Shown here: positions 23,001 to 35,654 of the stretch, in pieces
Position numbering within the stretch: position 1 is the stretch's first letter
Layout: the number at the start of each line of letters is the position of its first letter
Source: Anser cygnoides
Taxonomy: Eukaryota; Chordata; Aves; Anseriformes; Anatidae
Assembly (NCBI RefSeq): GCF_040182565.1
Contig: NC_089912.1
Location: 83,780,634 to 83,844,633, forward strand
Length of the DNA stretch: 64,000 bases
Direction of reading: 5' to 3'
The notes under the pieces: model-generated
Told to the model about the DNA's origin: nothing
What the model saw: only the letters and a program-made list of their open reading frames with translations
Databases searched by the model: none
Translations under genes and position numbers: made by a program

Positions 23001-23640
23001 GAGCTACTTGTTTTCAAGTATTTATTCTATGTTGTTTGAAAGGATATCGCCAAATAGCCACATTTCAGTGTCGTCTGTCTAGTTTCTTATTGGAAAGCAG
23101 CCGTGTGGGCTGCTCTTTGTGACTTCTGTGAAATATCTTTGAGCAGCTCTATATTTAGATTACTTGAAACTCTTTCAGGAAATATGGAAAAGCTTTAGTT
23201 TTAAATTGGTGCTTTGTGTTAATATGTCAAATTACTTTTCTCTTTCCTCCCTGTATGAAATCTGTCTTGGCTAGGAAACCCGGTATTGTTTTGACATGCC
23301 ACAATGTAGCTGAAGTGTTTCAGACTGAGAATGCCTAAGGGGAAGAGACCTTCAGTGCCCTTTGTCATACAAACAAATTTAATCTATTTAACAGTAGGTT
23401 AAATATGTGCAGAGCCAGGAAAAGTGGCTGTCTCATTTCACCTTAAGTAGACAAACAGAAGGAAAACAAGAGCGTGTCATTCCTGATGTTGGGTGGACAA
23501 ACAGTTAATATGAATGAACAGGATTTCCTTAAATAACTGTTTGTAATAGCTGCCTCTGAATGGTTTTCCTTAAAATGGTTCTGCTAACACCGAACTTTAA
23601 TCAAATAATGTAACTTTTGGTTAAATAAAGATACTGTATT
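17046..23640 (+). other. Intronic stretch, no recognised repeat
   Basis: About 6.6 kb of AT-rich intron. The long minus-strand frame at 20201-20695 is listed separately. A pyrimidine tract with 12 consecutive T and CCCCC at 21158-21177 precedes a 67-codon plus frame (21181-21384). Nothing was identifiable. Confidence 0.5.
20201..20695 (-). other. Unexplained 164-codon open frame (probably non-coding)
   Basis: A minus-strand frame of 164 residues from ATG, antisense to the inferred JAK2 intron. The product is rich in Phe and Leu, with a hydrophobic patch around residues 78-92 (CRIGIRLFLILLFPA). I recognise no domain. There is no CpG-rich start, no repeat identity and no clear splice context. 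At this base composition a frame of this length is uncommon in 64 kb but can arise by chance. Confidence 0.15.
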
Positions 23641-24100
23641 CATAGAATCATGGAATAGTGGACTGTGGAGTGGACCTCACTAGATTTCTGCTCCAAGCTC
23701 CCATCCAGAGCGGCATCAGTAATGGCGAGCTGTATCCAGTGAGGTCGTGAAAACTCTAAGGCCAGGGACAGCACGTCCTCTCTGTGTCCCAGTTACACTG
23801 GTGGGCTGTCCACAGGATGACACGCTTTCTCCTGATGTCCTGTCTGAATCTCCTGTGTTTCAACTTATGCTTCTTGCCTCTTGTCCCGTGAAGAGCCAAG
23901 CTCTGTCTTCCCACTAACCTCCTTGTAGGTACTGGGGGCTGCTGGTAGGTCCTCTGAAGTTGTCTTTTCTCTGGGTTGAACATGCCCAGCTCCCCAAGTC
24001 TGTCTGTCCTCATGTGCCCATGTCAGTGGCCCCTGCTGTGAACTCACTCTATCCAGCTTCTCAGTGTTTTTTCTGTAGCGGTGAGATGGGTTGAGACAGA
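23641..24100 (-). mobile_element. CR1 LINE fragment, ~450 bp
   Basis: A minus-strand CR1 beginning with the terminal octamers (CATAGAATCATGGAATAG) and running through the reversed text of the C-terminal pol region (minus frame: RTDRLGELGMFNPEKRQLQR). It is diverged, and the right border is fuzzy near 24070-24110. Confidence 0.88.
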
Positions 24101-24236
24101 GACCGAGCACATGAGTTTTAAATTCAGATAAGATATGAACATTGTCCAAGTTTTAGAGAAAGCCAAGACAATAGGAAGTCAAGGACTCTCCAACAACCAA
24201 AGGACAAACACTTTACTCTTCCCATTTATGTGTAAA

Positions 24237-24272
24237 ACAAACAAACAAAAACAAACAACAACAACAAAAAAC
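24237..24272. repeat. (CAAA)n/(CAA)n low-complexity tract
   Basis: AACAAACAAACAAAAACAAA followed by CAACAACAACAAAAAAC. It is an imperfect A-rich microsatellite. Confidence 0.9.
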
Positions 24273-24614
24273 ATAAAATGATGAAATGTATTCATTTTAA
24301 GCCATTGAAGGACAGTGTCACCAGAAACAATCTGTTCAGTTCACATAAGGGTAGTGCTTCCCTTCTGTAATGAACTGCTCAGTTTGAAGTGTAAAATGTG
24401 TTCTGACAACTGTATTTGGTTATGTGTCATTTCTTTAGAAGTGTCGTATTTAAAGTCAACTTAAAAATGTCTTTTAGATTTATGTATTTTTGTTATATTT
24501 CTATTTTCCAAATGTAGCTTGCCAGATATGTTTAAAAACATTGTCTTGAAAATCATAGACAACATACTTGTGAGCATAATGTAATTAAACACCCAAGTCT
24601 AGATTGAACACATT

Positions 24615-24653
24615 ACATTGCATTTTCCTGTAAGAAGCAATGGAATGCAATGT
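24615..24653. repeat. 10-bp perfect stem-loop
   Basis: ACATTGCATT at 24615-24624 and its exact reverse complement AATGCAATGT at 24644-24653, separated by 19 nt. A hairpin could form in the intron RNA. It is too short to be called a microRNA precursor. Confidence 0.6.
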
Positions 24654-25315
24654 GTCTTCTTTAATTTAAAAAAAAAAAAAGATAAATCAAGTTTAGTGCT
24701 AAGAAGTATTATTTGACTGGGTCAGTGATTAAATGTGGTTAACTGCAGAACAACAGCTTAAAAATCACAAATGCAAACCAAAAATGATTTATAACAAATG
24801 TTCCTTCCAATTTTAATCATAACTTAAGCAATTTTAAATTAATTTGAATAAATCAATCTGTCTTGCCCTGAGACTGTTGAATACTTAATTGTACAGAGTT
24901 TATACAGTTGTGTGTATATTTATAGTTGATTTATTTATTTTTTTAATTCTCTTTGGTTCTCTAAGATTCATGGACTGTTAGGCCAACTGGAATTTTTGGA
25001 GTATTACAATCTTCTGCTTTTGTCAAGTCATTAGACTTCAACCACTTTAGACAAATATGCTTTCTTTTCTGGGATGTTATCTAGAGTTAGTTACAGGGGT
25101 ATTCCAGTGGGAGATGGTTCTTTTACCACTCTGAATTCTTGGTTATGAATTCACAAATCAAGTTAGTTTTAGTATTTGTATTTTTTAACAGTAGCCCTGT
25201 AAGCTATTTTGTACTAGTAAATTAGAAATGAGTTAATTGTGGAATGTCAACTTCTCACCTCAAGGAACCTAAATGTATTCCCTCTTATGTATCATTTAAT
25301 GACTTTACTACCTTT

Positions 25316-25695
25316 CATAGAATCACAGAATATCCCGAGTTGGAAGGGACCCATAAGGATCATCAAGTCCAACTCCTGGCACCGCACAGGTCTACCCAAA
25401 AGTTTAGACCATGTGCCTAAGTGCACAGTCCAAACACTTCTTAAATTCAGACAGGCTTGGTGCAGTGACTGCTTCACTGGGGAGCCTGTTCCAGTGTGCG
25501 ACCACCCTCTCGGTGAAGAACCTCTTCCTGATGTCCAGTCTAAACTTCCCCTGCCTCAGCTTGACACCATTCCCACGGGTCCTATCACTGGTGATTACGG
25601 AGAATAGGTCACCTGCCTCTCCACTCCCCCTCGCAAGGAAGTTGTAGACTGTGATGAGGTCTCCCCTCAGCCTCTTCTTCTCCAGGCTGAAACCG
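25316..25695 (-). mobile_element. CR1 LINE fragment, ~380 bp
   Basis: Minus-strand CR1: CATAGAATCACAGAATATCC, then GAGTTGGAAGGGACCCATAA at its 3' end, through GTGCGACCACCCTCTCGGTG and GTGATGAGGTCTCCCCTCAG to the 5' truncation after CTCCAGGCTGAAACC. It is fairly well preserved, which suggests a younger subfamily than the neighbouring copy at 23.6 kb. Confidence 0.95.
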
Positions 25696-28600
25696 TTGTT
25701 TAATAAGAGATTGTATCATTGGTATTATGTATTCCTGAAGTTTTTGTTTCTCAGAGACTTAACTGTTGTACTTGAGAAGCATGTTATATATGTGAAACAC
25801 CTGCCTTCTGTTTCCGTATCTTTTATTTTGTATTGCTTTTTAAATACCATGTTGCTGCACTTACTTTATTGTTAAATTAAGATGAGATAAAGTACTAGGC
25901 TGTTTTTTTAACAATTTAATGTTAGTAAAAAGGAGGATGCAATGTAAGAAATCACAAATTTAATTGTTAAGCCAAATACCTTTCTTTAATTCTTTTCATT
26001 TGATAAATAAATCCATTTGGAAGCAGTAAGCATGCATATATTACCTCTGTGGTGTTATTAGATGAAACCATCTTTGCTTATTTCCAGTTAAAGCAAATAT
26101 AAATTCTCATCTAGCTGTTAACTTATTGTAAACCATTACAACAACTTAGAACAACAAACCTGTTGATTGGTACAGTGTCTTTTTCATCCTGTCATCATTT
26201 CCAGTTACTCATTGAGCCTCTAGAGAAAGAAACAAGGCAAACAAAACATGGACAACCTTCTGTCAGGAGAATAAGATAGCAAATCATCCTTCCTGATAAC
26301 ACGTTACAGAGAAGAAAGAAGGACTAAAGGAGCAAGAAAACATAAAATCCAGGGCAAAAACAAGATGTAGCAACAGAGTTAAGTGGACTTGTATATTCAT
26401 TTAGTAAGCTTGCATAGCAGATTTGTTTAAAAAAAAAAAAAAACACTTAAAATTATAGAGGCCGACGTTCTGATATGAATGGTATTGCACCGTACACAAT
26501 AACTATTTTGAACTGACAAATTTAAAAAAAAAATCAGTCAAAGACACTGTGGGGAGGACATAACATCTCTTTTCTTATTCTAAGTGGATATGTTTCCTGT
26601 GATATGTAAAAAGGAATTGTCTTTCTTTCCCACAACAGTAAAAATACTGCTGCTGTCTTTCCTTGCGGTAGTGAAGCAGCAGGTGAGTTTACAGGCAGAA
26701 GCGGGAACTCAGTAGGATTCTGGAAACAAAATGGTTTAAAGCAAGGAGGGAGCAAGTATGTAAACAGCTTTATCCTTTTATCCCTCCAGATGTCTCCCTG
26801 CCTTTTGCCTTTTACTGCATCTGTACTCTTCTTTTTCAGAACTTTTTTTTTCCTGTTGTATTCAGTGGCTTCTTTCCTACTGTGGGTTGCTTTGTTGTGT
26901 TCTTGTTCCTTCTTCTCCTCCCATTAATAAAAGAGCCGTTAGCTGCTGAGTTGATCCTGGAGTCAAGAAGTTTTTAAGACACCTTCCTGATCTCAATAGT
27001 AGTCTGACCTACTTGGAACCAAACTTCACGGCCAAGCATTTAGACTTTCTGTTTACCTTGCTGATACCACCTTTTGTCCTTTTGGATCCATCATCTTCAG
27101 ACTTCTGGCATCTACCATTTGAGACAGAATACTTCTCCTCGGTCCAACTCACCAGTCAATTGTGAGTGCATTTGAATGGGAAAATAGGAAAAAAAATAAC
27201 CCAAAAGAACAGTTGCATAAAAGAAACGCTAAGATCAGAAGCTGTGTGCCAGATACTGTTTAGCCCAGCTTATAGCTATATTGAAACTGTCTAGGTAGTT
27301 GGAAAATTGATTTTCAATTGGAGGAGAACTCTTGATGGTTTTGGAGGGAGTTAACTTTGATTTGTTAGTAGAAGAAAAAAACTGTGAAAAATAGATTGTG
27401 AGGAGACTTGACACTGTTAGTCTCAGTAGGGAAGGGTGTGGTATTGTGATTAGAAGTTAAAGTGATGATGAGAAGAATCAATATTTTTCTGGAAGGAAGC
27501 AAGACTGGCAGGTGGCTTGGCAGTAGACTGGAAGAGAATTTATGTTTAGTGTGAAATGGAGGGGATGATGGAAGGCAAAGTCAAAATGTATTATGTATAA
27601 GAAAAACATGAGAAATGGGTACAAGAAAGTGTGGGTGGATGAGTGGTTTTGTACTGGAAATGCAGACAGGGCAAGTCCTTGTGTGTGTCTTTTTAATCTT
27701 AAGGTTTTGTGTACAAGTTTAATTATTCTAGAGGTTATTATAGCAGTTGGAAAAGTACCGTGTAATTTCAAATTTCAGCAGGGCTGATAATGGAGAATAT
27801 AGGAGTTTTGTTGTGGTAAGAATTTGGAAATTTTCTTTTGTAACTTCAGTAGAGACAGTTGATCTGGAAAAAGATTGATACTGGTAGTGTTTGGGGGGCT
27901 GCTGTTCATTATGAGTGTCACTTGCGCTTTTGATTCATGATGGTTGAGGGCAAGACACTGACCATTTGTGAGCATTAAAAATTCATAGTTTAAGGTAAAA
28001 CTATCTCTAAAAAGAACTAGAATTAAATCTTTCAGCAAATGCAGTTTCTAGCATGCATGCACGCATCCCTTGCTTCTTTTCCACCAGTAGCTTTTTATTT
28101 TCTTAACTATGAAATGAGCAGACACATTTCAGATTACAGTCCTTTCCTTATTTAGATTGTGGGATGGAATAAAGTAGTAGTTTAACAAACGTTTTTGTTT
28201 TCTCACATCTCTGTTTTACTGTCACAGATTTTGTACAGGTTTAGTTTTTGCAATCGTTATTTGTGATCTCTCCTTTCCTGTTTGTTCCTACATACTTACA
28301 TTTTGCTTTTATCTTTGTAATGGGTGAGGTCCTTTTGGAGGCATAAATATCACATCACATGAATGGTGGGTTATGAATTGCTAAAGAACAGTAAAACTTT
28401 TAAAGTTACTTAAACAACCCTATACTCAGAAATACATAATTATGCATGCGATGTTTACAGCAAAATACTATGCAGTTTGTATATTTATGAGAGGGAATCT
28501 CTAGTGTAGTGCCATTGCATGCATGAATATAAATATTTTTACTCCATATTTAAAACTATAACATATCTCTGGTTTATGGAACATGGGTGTAATCTGCATC

Positions 28601-30001
28601 AGATTAGATGTTAGAAAGTTTGACATGCTTTCAAAATCTGAACAAAGCATTGAAAATGTTATTACTAATGTTACTGCTTCTGCTAGTTTCAAAATATCTG
28701 AAAAGTATTCTTCGTGTTTAGCAAGTAGATCATCAAGATACCAGTTGGACTAGTTCACACAAAGCCCGGCTTTAGCAAATCTCATTATATGATTACAGCC
28801 ATATTTAAAGTGTTAAATGGTGTCTACAGGCAGTGAAAGAAATGGCAGGTCAACTGTAGATTACACAGTCTGTGTGGGAGTGTCAGTTTGTTCATTTGTC
28901 TATCTTTTCATTTTTGCATTTGCAATGTGGAAATCATGGCTGAGTAAAGAACTCCAGTCATCCTGTTTACTGTCAAGATTACTACAATAATTAGCCTGTT
29001 TCTTTGGAACAAATGCATGATATCTAGACTCAGTAACAGTAACGCATCATTTGAGATCTGCAATCTGTTCTTTTCACATGGAAAGTAGCAGATTGAAAAA
29101 AAAATCACTTTTTTGTGTTTCCATAACTCACTAATATTGGTGTAGTGAATAAAAGTAACACTAATCTAAACTAGATCATGGTTTGATTTGAAATGATTTG
29201 CAGTACAGCAGCAAGAAAAATCTGGCAACACTATCTTTAATGGTAACATTAATTTACTGGAACCCTTTCATATTAGTATTTCTAGGGTTTTATGGGGAAA
29301 CAACATAGAAATTTATGTAGAAGTCAGTCTGACTGGATACTGTCTGCAGATAATCTTCTGAAGTTCTGTGGTCACACATAAATAGTCTGATCAATAATTT
29401 ATGCTTCTAATGGATTATTTCTAATTACTGACTTGACAACTGTTATACAAGAAGACATTGCAGATTATCAACTCCAAAAGCAACTTCTTGTTCTTGAGTG
29501 ACAACAAAATGAAATACTAGGGAAAACTGGCTTTTTTTTGGTCTTCTACAGAAGGAATAAAACAAACTTTCAAAGATGAAAATGGATTCCTCTGAGGAAT
29601 CCTGATGTTAAAAAGGGAGTGGAAAGGAGAGGGGAAATGGAGACTACCCAAAATAAATAACAGAAAGGACATTTGAAGTGGAGAACATTACAGAATAGAG
29701 CAGGGACAGGTGAAAGAGGATGGGACAGAAGAGGGGGTGTATGTTCTTTTCTTTCTATGTCTGCTCTCTTTTCATTCTGCTTTTTGGGGTGGGAAGTGAA
29801 TTATGTTGTACAGAAGAGAAGGGAAGAATATAAAATCAGAGGAAAAGGTTGAAAGGGATCTAGCTGCCAATGTAATTACAGTACTGCTGGACTGGAGTCT
29901 CAACTTGAAAAGTATTGTGAGGCTTTGCAAGCCCAGTATAGGCAATGTATCTGCAGGCAATGTATTTGTTTGGTGGTAAAGGGAGAAATAGTCACTTACC
30001 G
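25696..30001 (+). other. Intronic stretch, no recognised repeat
   Basis: About 4.3 kb. An A14 run lies near 26430. A pyrimidine-rich segment near 26840-26920 is followed by ATTAATAAAAGAG, which could be an old LTR-like end but is unsupported. A short direct repeat of GCAATGTAT occurs at about 29942-29966, just before the next CR1. Confidence 0.5.
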
Positions 30002-30847
30002 CAAAACTGGGAGGAGTGGCTGATATACCAGAGAGACCTGAACAGGCTGGAGGGTTGAGCGGAGGGGAACCTCATGAAGTTCAACAAGGGCAAGTGCAGG
30101 GTCCTGCACCTAGGGGAGAATAACCCCAAGCGCCAGTACAGGCTGGGGCTGACCTGCTGGAGAGCAGCTCTGCAGAGAGGGACCTGGGAGTCCTGGTGGA
30201 CAGCAGGCTGACCATGAGCCAGCAATGTGCCCTTGTGTCCAAGAAGGCCAATGGGATCTTGGGGTGCATTAGGAAGAGTGTTGCCAGCAGGTCAAGGGAG
30301 GTGATCCTGCTCCTCTACTCTGCCCTGGTGAGGCCTCACCTGGAGTGCTGTGTCCAGTTCTGGGCTCCCCAGTACATGAGAGACTTGGAGCTACTAGAGA
30401 GAGTCCTGCAGAGTGCTACAAAGATGACCAGGAGACTGGAGCATCTCTCATATGAGGAAAGGCCGAGACAGCTGGCCCTGTTTAGCCTAGAGAAGAGAAC
30501 ACTCGGGAAAATCTTGTCAACGAGTATAAATGTCTGAAGGGAGGACGTCAAGAGGATGGGGCCAGATACTTCTTAGTGGTCCCCTGTGATAGGACAAGTG
30601 GCAGTGGGCACAAAATGAAACACAGGATGCTCTGTCTGAACATGAGGAAAAAAATTCTTCACTGTGAGGGTGATGGAGCACAGTAACAGGTTGCCCAGAG
30701 AGGTTCTGAAGTCTCCTTCTCTGGAGATATTTGAAACCTGCCTATATGCCATCCTGTGCAATGTGGGTGCAGGTGACTCTGCTTGGCAGTGAGCTTGGGC
30801 CAGATGATCTCCAAAGGTCCCTTGTAACCTCAACGATTCTGTGATTC
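30002..30847 (+). mobile_element. CR1 LINE fragment with complete 3' end, ~850 bp
   Basis: A plus-strand CR1 starting at AAAACTGGGAGGAGTGGCTG, just past the position of the RT catalytic box, and ending in CGATTCTGTGATTCG. The plus frame at 30196-30537 reads MDSRLTMSQQCALVSKKANG, REVILLLYSALVRPHLECC and YEERPRQLALFSLEKR, the CR1 pol C-terminus. A frameshift follows ('GKILSTSINV'). The 3' untranslated part (30600-30847) is complete. Confidence 0.95.
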
Positions 30848-32319
30848 GTGTCATGCTACTGCATTGGAAAACTCAAAAAATTAATTACTTGCACGTAAAG
30901 GGGTTCCTCAGCAGTTGAGTATAGAAAGGACTGATTTGAAAGTAACTGCAGCCCCAGGAGGATGGTTGGACTTTGTGTGGGACAACTTTGAATTTGTGAA
31001 AGGAAAAAGATGTGATGGCACTTCGACTGTTTTGGCCATAGATGAAAATATACTTATTTCATTAAGCATGTTGTCTGTTCACCTGGATCAGGGCACTGAC
31101 ACCTGAAGCCTTTGATTGTCTAACTCTAACTCTCATATTAATGATGTGACAAAAGTGTCCTATGAAAAATGTCAGTTGTGCAAAACACACAAAAGCAGAG
31201 TATAAAGGAGAAAAACAGCACACGTGTTTATTGTTTTTGTTTGCTTATGGAGTGGAATTGCTAATAAGAGCAATCTAGATCTAGAAGAGCTGCTGCAGTA
31301 ACAAGTGGCAGGCATTAGGTTGACAAAGTCTTTCACCCAATTATATATACAATATGGTTACAGTTGTTGAAGGAATTCAAGGAAATACTGTTCTGGAGAT
31401 AGATATAGGTGGCTGTCTTCAAAGTACTGATTATTTTGATTACATACAGTATAAAATAAGATGCATACAGTATGTTGAGAGCAAAACAATTATAAATGCC
31501 TATGTGGTTAAAGCTCTTGAAGCAGATAGATTTTGGGTGCCATTAAAGAGGATCTGCAGCCTGACTGTACCTCTTGCATATATTAAAACTACAGGTATTC
31601 AAAAGTTTCAATATTATCATTAGAAACCTAACTTCTGATGTTTACCTAGTTTAAAATATCCAACACCTGAGACTCAAATTGCAAAATGCATTAGATAGAT
31701 TTCCTTTTTGCATAGCAATCAATCATGTTAGACTGCCTAATCTGACTGAGCTACAGCTTGTTTCATTTGATATCTATCTTTTTTTTTTTCCTGTCAGGAT
31801 TCAAATATTTTTTGCTATTTTGGCTTTTAGTCAAAGCCTTATGAAATCAACCAAATTAATTTGAATGCTTTTCCATTTTCATTTTGAGCTATGCAGACAT
31901 GATGAAAAAAATGTTTGAGTAATATTTGTGACTCAACTGGCAGCTGAATAAATCTAAGCAGATTTTATGTAGCAGGAGTGTTTTTTTGTTGTTGTTTTTT
32001 TTTAATAAGGTTGATTTCTGAGTTATTGCTGAGGAAATTAAAAAGTTATACTAGATACAAGATAGCTTTTTTTGAGGCATGGAAACATTTAGTATGCCTT
32101 GGTCTGTTACTTTGAAGAACATTTCTTTGTTCTTCAAACTCCTGCTGTTTGTTATTAATGCCCTTAGGTTCTTGGTGTATGTCTAACAGCTTCCTTATCC
32201 CAAATCTTTTTTACAATGCAAATGAAATGCTGAGAAGAGATGAGGGAAAACTCACTGTTCCACTTGACTTGAATCCTCCAATGATGACGGAGGGCTAGGG
32301 GTAGGAAAGTAGGAAGCAC
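30848..32319 (+). other. Intronic stretch, no gene seen
   Basis: AT-rich. Plus frames of 89 codons (31354-31623) and 63 codons (30915-31106) are unrecognised and lack good splice borders. Confidence 0.5.
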
Positions 32320-34312
32320 TGCCCCTATGTGCCTAAAGATAAGCCAGTGGGGAAGAAGATTGGCCTGGCTGAACAGAGAACCTCTGGAACTCAGGACGAA
32401 GAGGAGAGTTTATGACCTTTGGAAGAAGGAGCACACAACTGAGGAGGACTACAAAGACGTTGTGAAGTTATGCAGTGAAAAAATCGGAAGGTCCAAAGCC
32501 CAGCTAGGTCTTAGCTTGGCTATTACAGTGTAAGACTATAAAAATGTTTAAATAAGGAGGACAAAGGAGACCATTATATATAGGACTCCACCATATATTG
32601 GATATGGGGGGAAACATAATGACAAGAGACGGGGAAAAGTCTGAGGTACTTAATGCCTTCTTTGCCTCAGTCTTTATTGGTAAGATCAGTTGTTCTGTGG
32701 GTATCCATCCTACTGAGCTGGAAGACAGAGACAGGAAACAGAATGAAGCCCTTAAAATCCAAAGGGAAGTGGTTAGTGCCTACTACACCAACTGAGCATC
32801 TTCAAATCCATGAAGCTGGATGGGATCCACCCAGGGGTGCTGAAGGAGCTGGCAGAAGTGCTCACCAAGCCACTTTCAATAGTTTACCAAGAGTCCTGGC
32901 TAAAAGGGGAAGTCCCAGTTGACTGGAGGTTGGTGAACATCATTCTGTTCTACAAGAAGGGCAGGAGGGAGGACCTGGGAATTACATGCCTGTCCATCTG
33001 ACCTTGGTGCCAGGGAAGGTTATGAAGCAGGTCGTCTTGATTGTCATCACATGCTGCATACAGGACAACAACGTGATCAGACCCAGTCAGCCTTGGTTTA
33101 TGAAAGGCAAGTCCTCCCTGACGAGCCTAATCTCCTTCTATGACAAGATCAGATGCTTAGTGGACAAAGGAAAGGCTGTGGGTGTTGCTTACTTGGACTT
33201 TAGCAAAGTATTCAATACTGTTTTCCACAGCCACTTCTGGCTGAGAAACTGGCTGCTCGTGGCTTTGACAGATGTACTGTTTGCTGGGGAAAAAAAACAA
33301 ACAACTGAGAGGATGGCTGGGCCCAAAGGACTGAATGGAGCTAAATCCTGTTGGTCACGTGGTATTTCCCAGGGCTCAGTTTTGGGGACAGTTTTGCTTA
33401 ACATTTTCATTAATGATTTTGAGGGGATGGAGTGCACCCTCAGTAAGTTTACAGACAACACCAAGTTAGGTGTTACTGTTGATCTGCTTGAGGGTAGGAG
33501 GACTCTGCAGAGGGACCTGGATAGGCTGGAGTGATGAGCCACATCTGATTTTACGGCATGCAACATGTTGTGTGCTCCACGTGGGTCATAACAACCATGT
33601 GAGATGGGTACAGGCTGGGGGAAGAGTGTCTGGAAGGTAGCCCAGTGGAAGAAGACCTGGGGGTGCTGGTCAACAGCCAGCTGAACAGCAGCAGTGTGCC
33701 CAGATGGCCAAGAAGTCCAGTGGCATCCTGGCCTGCATCAGAAATAGTGTGGCCAGCAGGACGAGGGAGGTGATTGTCCCCTTGTATGGTCTTACCAGTG
33801 CTATGTTCCTCAAGTACTCTGTTTAGATTTGGGCCCCTTTCTACAGGAAGGTTATTGAGTTGCTTAAACATAAGCAGCAAAGAGCAAAAAATCAGGTGAA
33901 GTGACTAGAAAATAAGACTTACAAGGAGAGGCTGAGGGAACTGGGGTTGTTTAGTCTGGAGAAAAGGAGGCTGAGGGCAGACCTCATTGGTCTGTAAAGC
34001 TACCTGAAAGGAGATTGCAGTGAGGAGGATGTTAGCCTCTTTTCTCAGGTGATAAGTGATAGGACATGAGCCAATGGCCTCAAGTTGCACCAGCAGTAGT
34101 TTAGACTAGATAGCAGGAAGAATTTCTTCACTGAAAGCCTGGTAAGGCATTGGAACAGGCTGCCCAGGGAAGTAATGGAGTCCCCATCCCTGGAAGTATT
34201 TAAGATACGCATGGATGTGGAGCTTTGGACACAGTTTAGTGGTGGGCTTGGTAATGTTAGCTGGACTTAATGATCTCAAGGATCTTTTCCAACCTAGATG
34301 ATTCTATGATTC
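32320..34312 (+). mobile_element. CR1 LINE, ~2 kb, most of RT but decayed
   Basis: The longest CR1 in the window, plus strand, entering before the RT domain (RRLAWLNREPLELRTKRRVY, LWKKEHTTEEDYKDVVKLC) and running to the 3' octamer at 34312 (GATGATTCTATGATTC). RT blocks in order: KLDGIHPGVLKELAEV, ESWLKGEVPVDWRLVNII, AYLDFSKVFNTVFH (Asp of the first catalytic motif), ISQGSVLGTVLLNIFINDFE, and FTDNTKLG at 33448-33459, where the catalytic FADD has become FTDN, replacing the second Asp. The frame is broken at several points (frames 32327-32533, 32598-32795, 32810-33001, 32986-33534), and small deletions follow 33535. It cannot encode an active enzyme. Confidence 0.96.
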
Positions 34313-34686
34313 AAGTATTCTTTTTTGATTCTAAGTGGACAGCAGAAACTGAAAATGTTGTAGGCCTTGCTTGTATTTGTTGGCAGACAAAATATGCAGA
34401 GATAGACAAATACATTCTTGCCATTGTGAAGTGATGAAAGTCCTTTAATCCCCAAACACTTCACAATTAGGAACATCGCTTTCTCACTAAATAATTTCAG
34501 AGAAGAATCATTTTCATTTTATTGTCAGATGGAGAGTACTGGCTGTAACCATCCTAAGACCTATTCCAGGTATCAAAAATGCAGGAAGAGTGGTTTTGAA
34601 TCCTTTTTATGTAAGAAACCTTATCTAGAATCCCAAAAGCTACCATGCATATTCAGGAATTAGTCTCTGTCTCTGCTTTAACACCT

Positions 34687-34701
34687 CCCCCCCCCCCCCC
34701 C
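34687..34701. repeat. (C)15 homopolymer
   Basis: Fifteen consecutive C. It is unusual in this AT-rich intron and is a likely sequencing or length-variation hotspot. Confidence 0.9.
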
Positions 34702-35520
34702 TATTAACTTTGCTGGTCATTATGTTAGAGTGTGTAAAATAATAAGTTTCTCGTGTAGTTTATCAAAGTGTATTGCAAAGTACTATGAAACTTCCTTCAA
34801 GTTTGAGGGGTGGGATAATCTCACTGTGAATTTTGGTCTGCACTGCATGAGAAAACATTATTCAATTGTGTTAGTCCAAAGAAAGTTTAAAACTGATCCA
34901 GCCACTTTGTGTCTGCTTTCCTTGCATAGCACCATTCCTACTTAAGAGTAGAGTTTTGTGTTACTGTTCCTTTCTCGTGCAGGCCCTGTAATTGTTTCAC
35001 AGAATTCTGCAAATCAGAAGCTGTTCTGGGAAGTTCAGTGGTTGTGTGAAATGCCTACAACCTCAGTGGTTCCAGAATTCCTATAAATGACTTTTTTTTT
35101 TTCTTTTGAGTAGTCCTTGAATTTTTTGCAAATGTTAAGCATTTTAATATTTATGACTTATTGCCTACATAGCCTTCAAACTAGAATAATGTTAAATAAG
35201 TGTCACTCCTTGTGGGGCTATAGAGCTGTAATCTAATTTCTGATTTCAGCCACGTGGTGTGTAAAGATAAAATTATCTCCTCCCTTAATGCCTCTTTATG
35301 CCTATTTTGCTTTATATATATATATATATACACACACGCATGTACACATTTTTATGCTTTCTGCTGAATTATACTGGAAATTTTTTATTTAATTCATTCT
35401 CACTATGTCTTTTCAGTTATCATAACTACTACTTTTCAGGACACCGGATTGTTTTTTATGTGTAGCCTGCATTATTCTTGCATATCTAACTTTGCATTTG
35501 TATCATTAAAATGTATTTCT
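34702..35520 (+). other. Intronic stretch, AT-rich
   Basis: No gene or interspersed repeat seen. It contains the compound TA/CA microsatellite. Confidence 0.5.
35313..35337. repeat. (TA)9(CA)n compound microsatellite
   Basis: Nine TA units run into CACACAC. A common type of compound dinucleotide repeat. Confidence 0.92.
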
Positions 35521-35531
35521 TTTGAAATGAA

Positions 35532-35573
35532 CTGTTTTTTATTTCACAGAATCATAGAATCATTAAGGTTGGA
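35532..35573 (-). mobile_element. 42-bp CR1 insertion with perfect 11-bp target-site duplication
   Basis: The insert holds the reversed CR1 3' terminus (CACAGAATCATAGAATCATT then AAGGTTGGA) preceded by CTGTTTTTTATTT. It is flanked by exact copies of TTTGAAATGAA at 35521-35531 and 35574-35584. Only about 30 bp of CR1 were copied before reverse transcription stopped, so this is an extreme 5' truncation. Confidence 0.75.
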
Positions 35574-35654
35574 TTTGAAATGAATTTTTCATTTTTAATG
35601 TGAGAAAGACAGTCGTTTTGTCTGATTATGCTATTTCAGTTCAGACCTTCTTAG

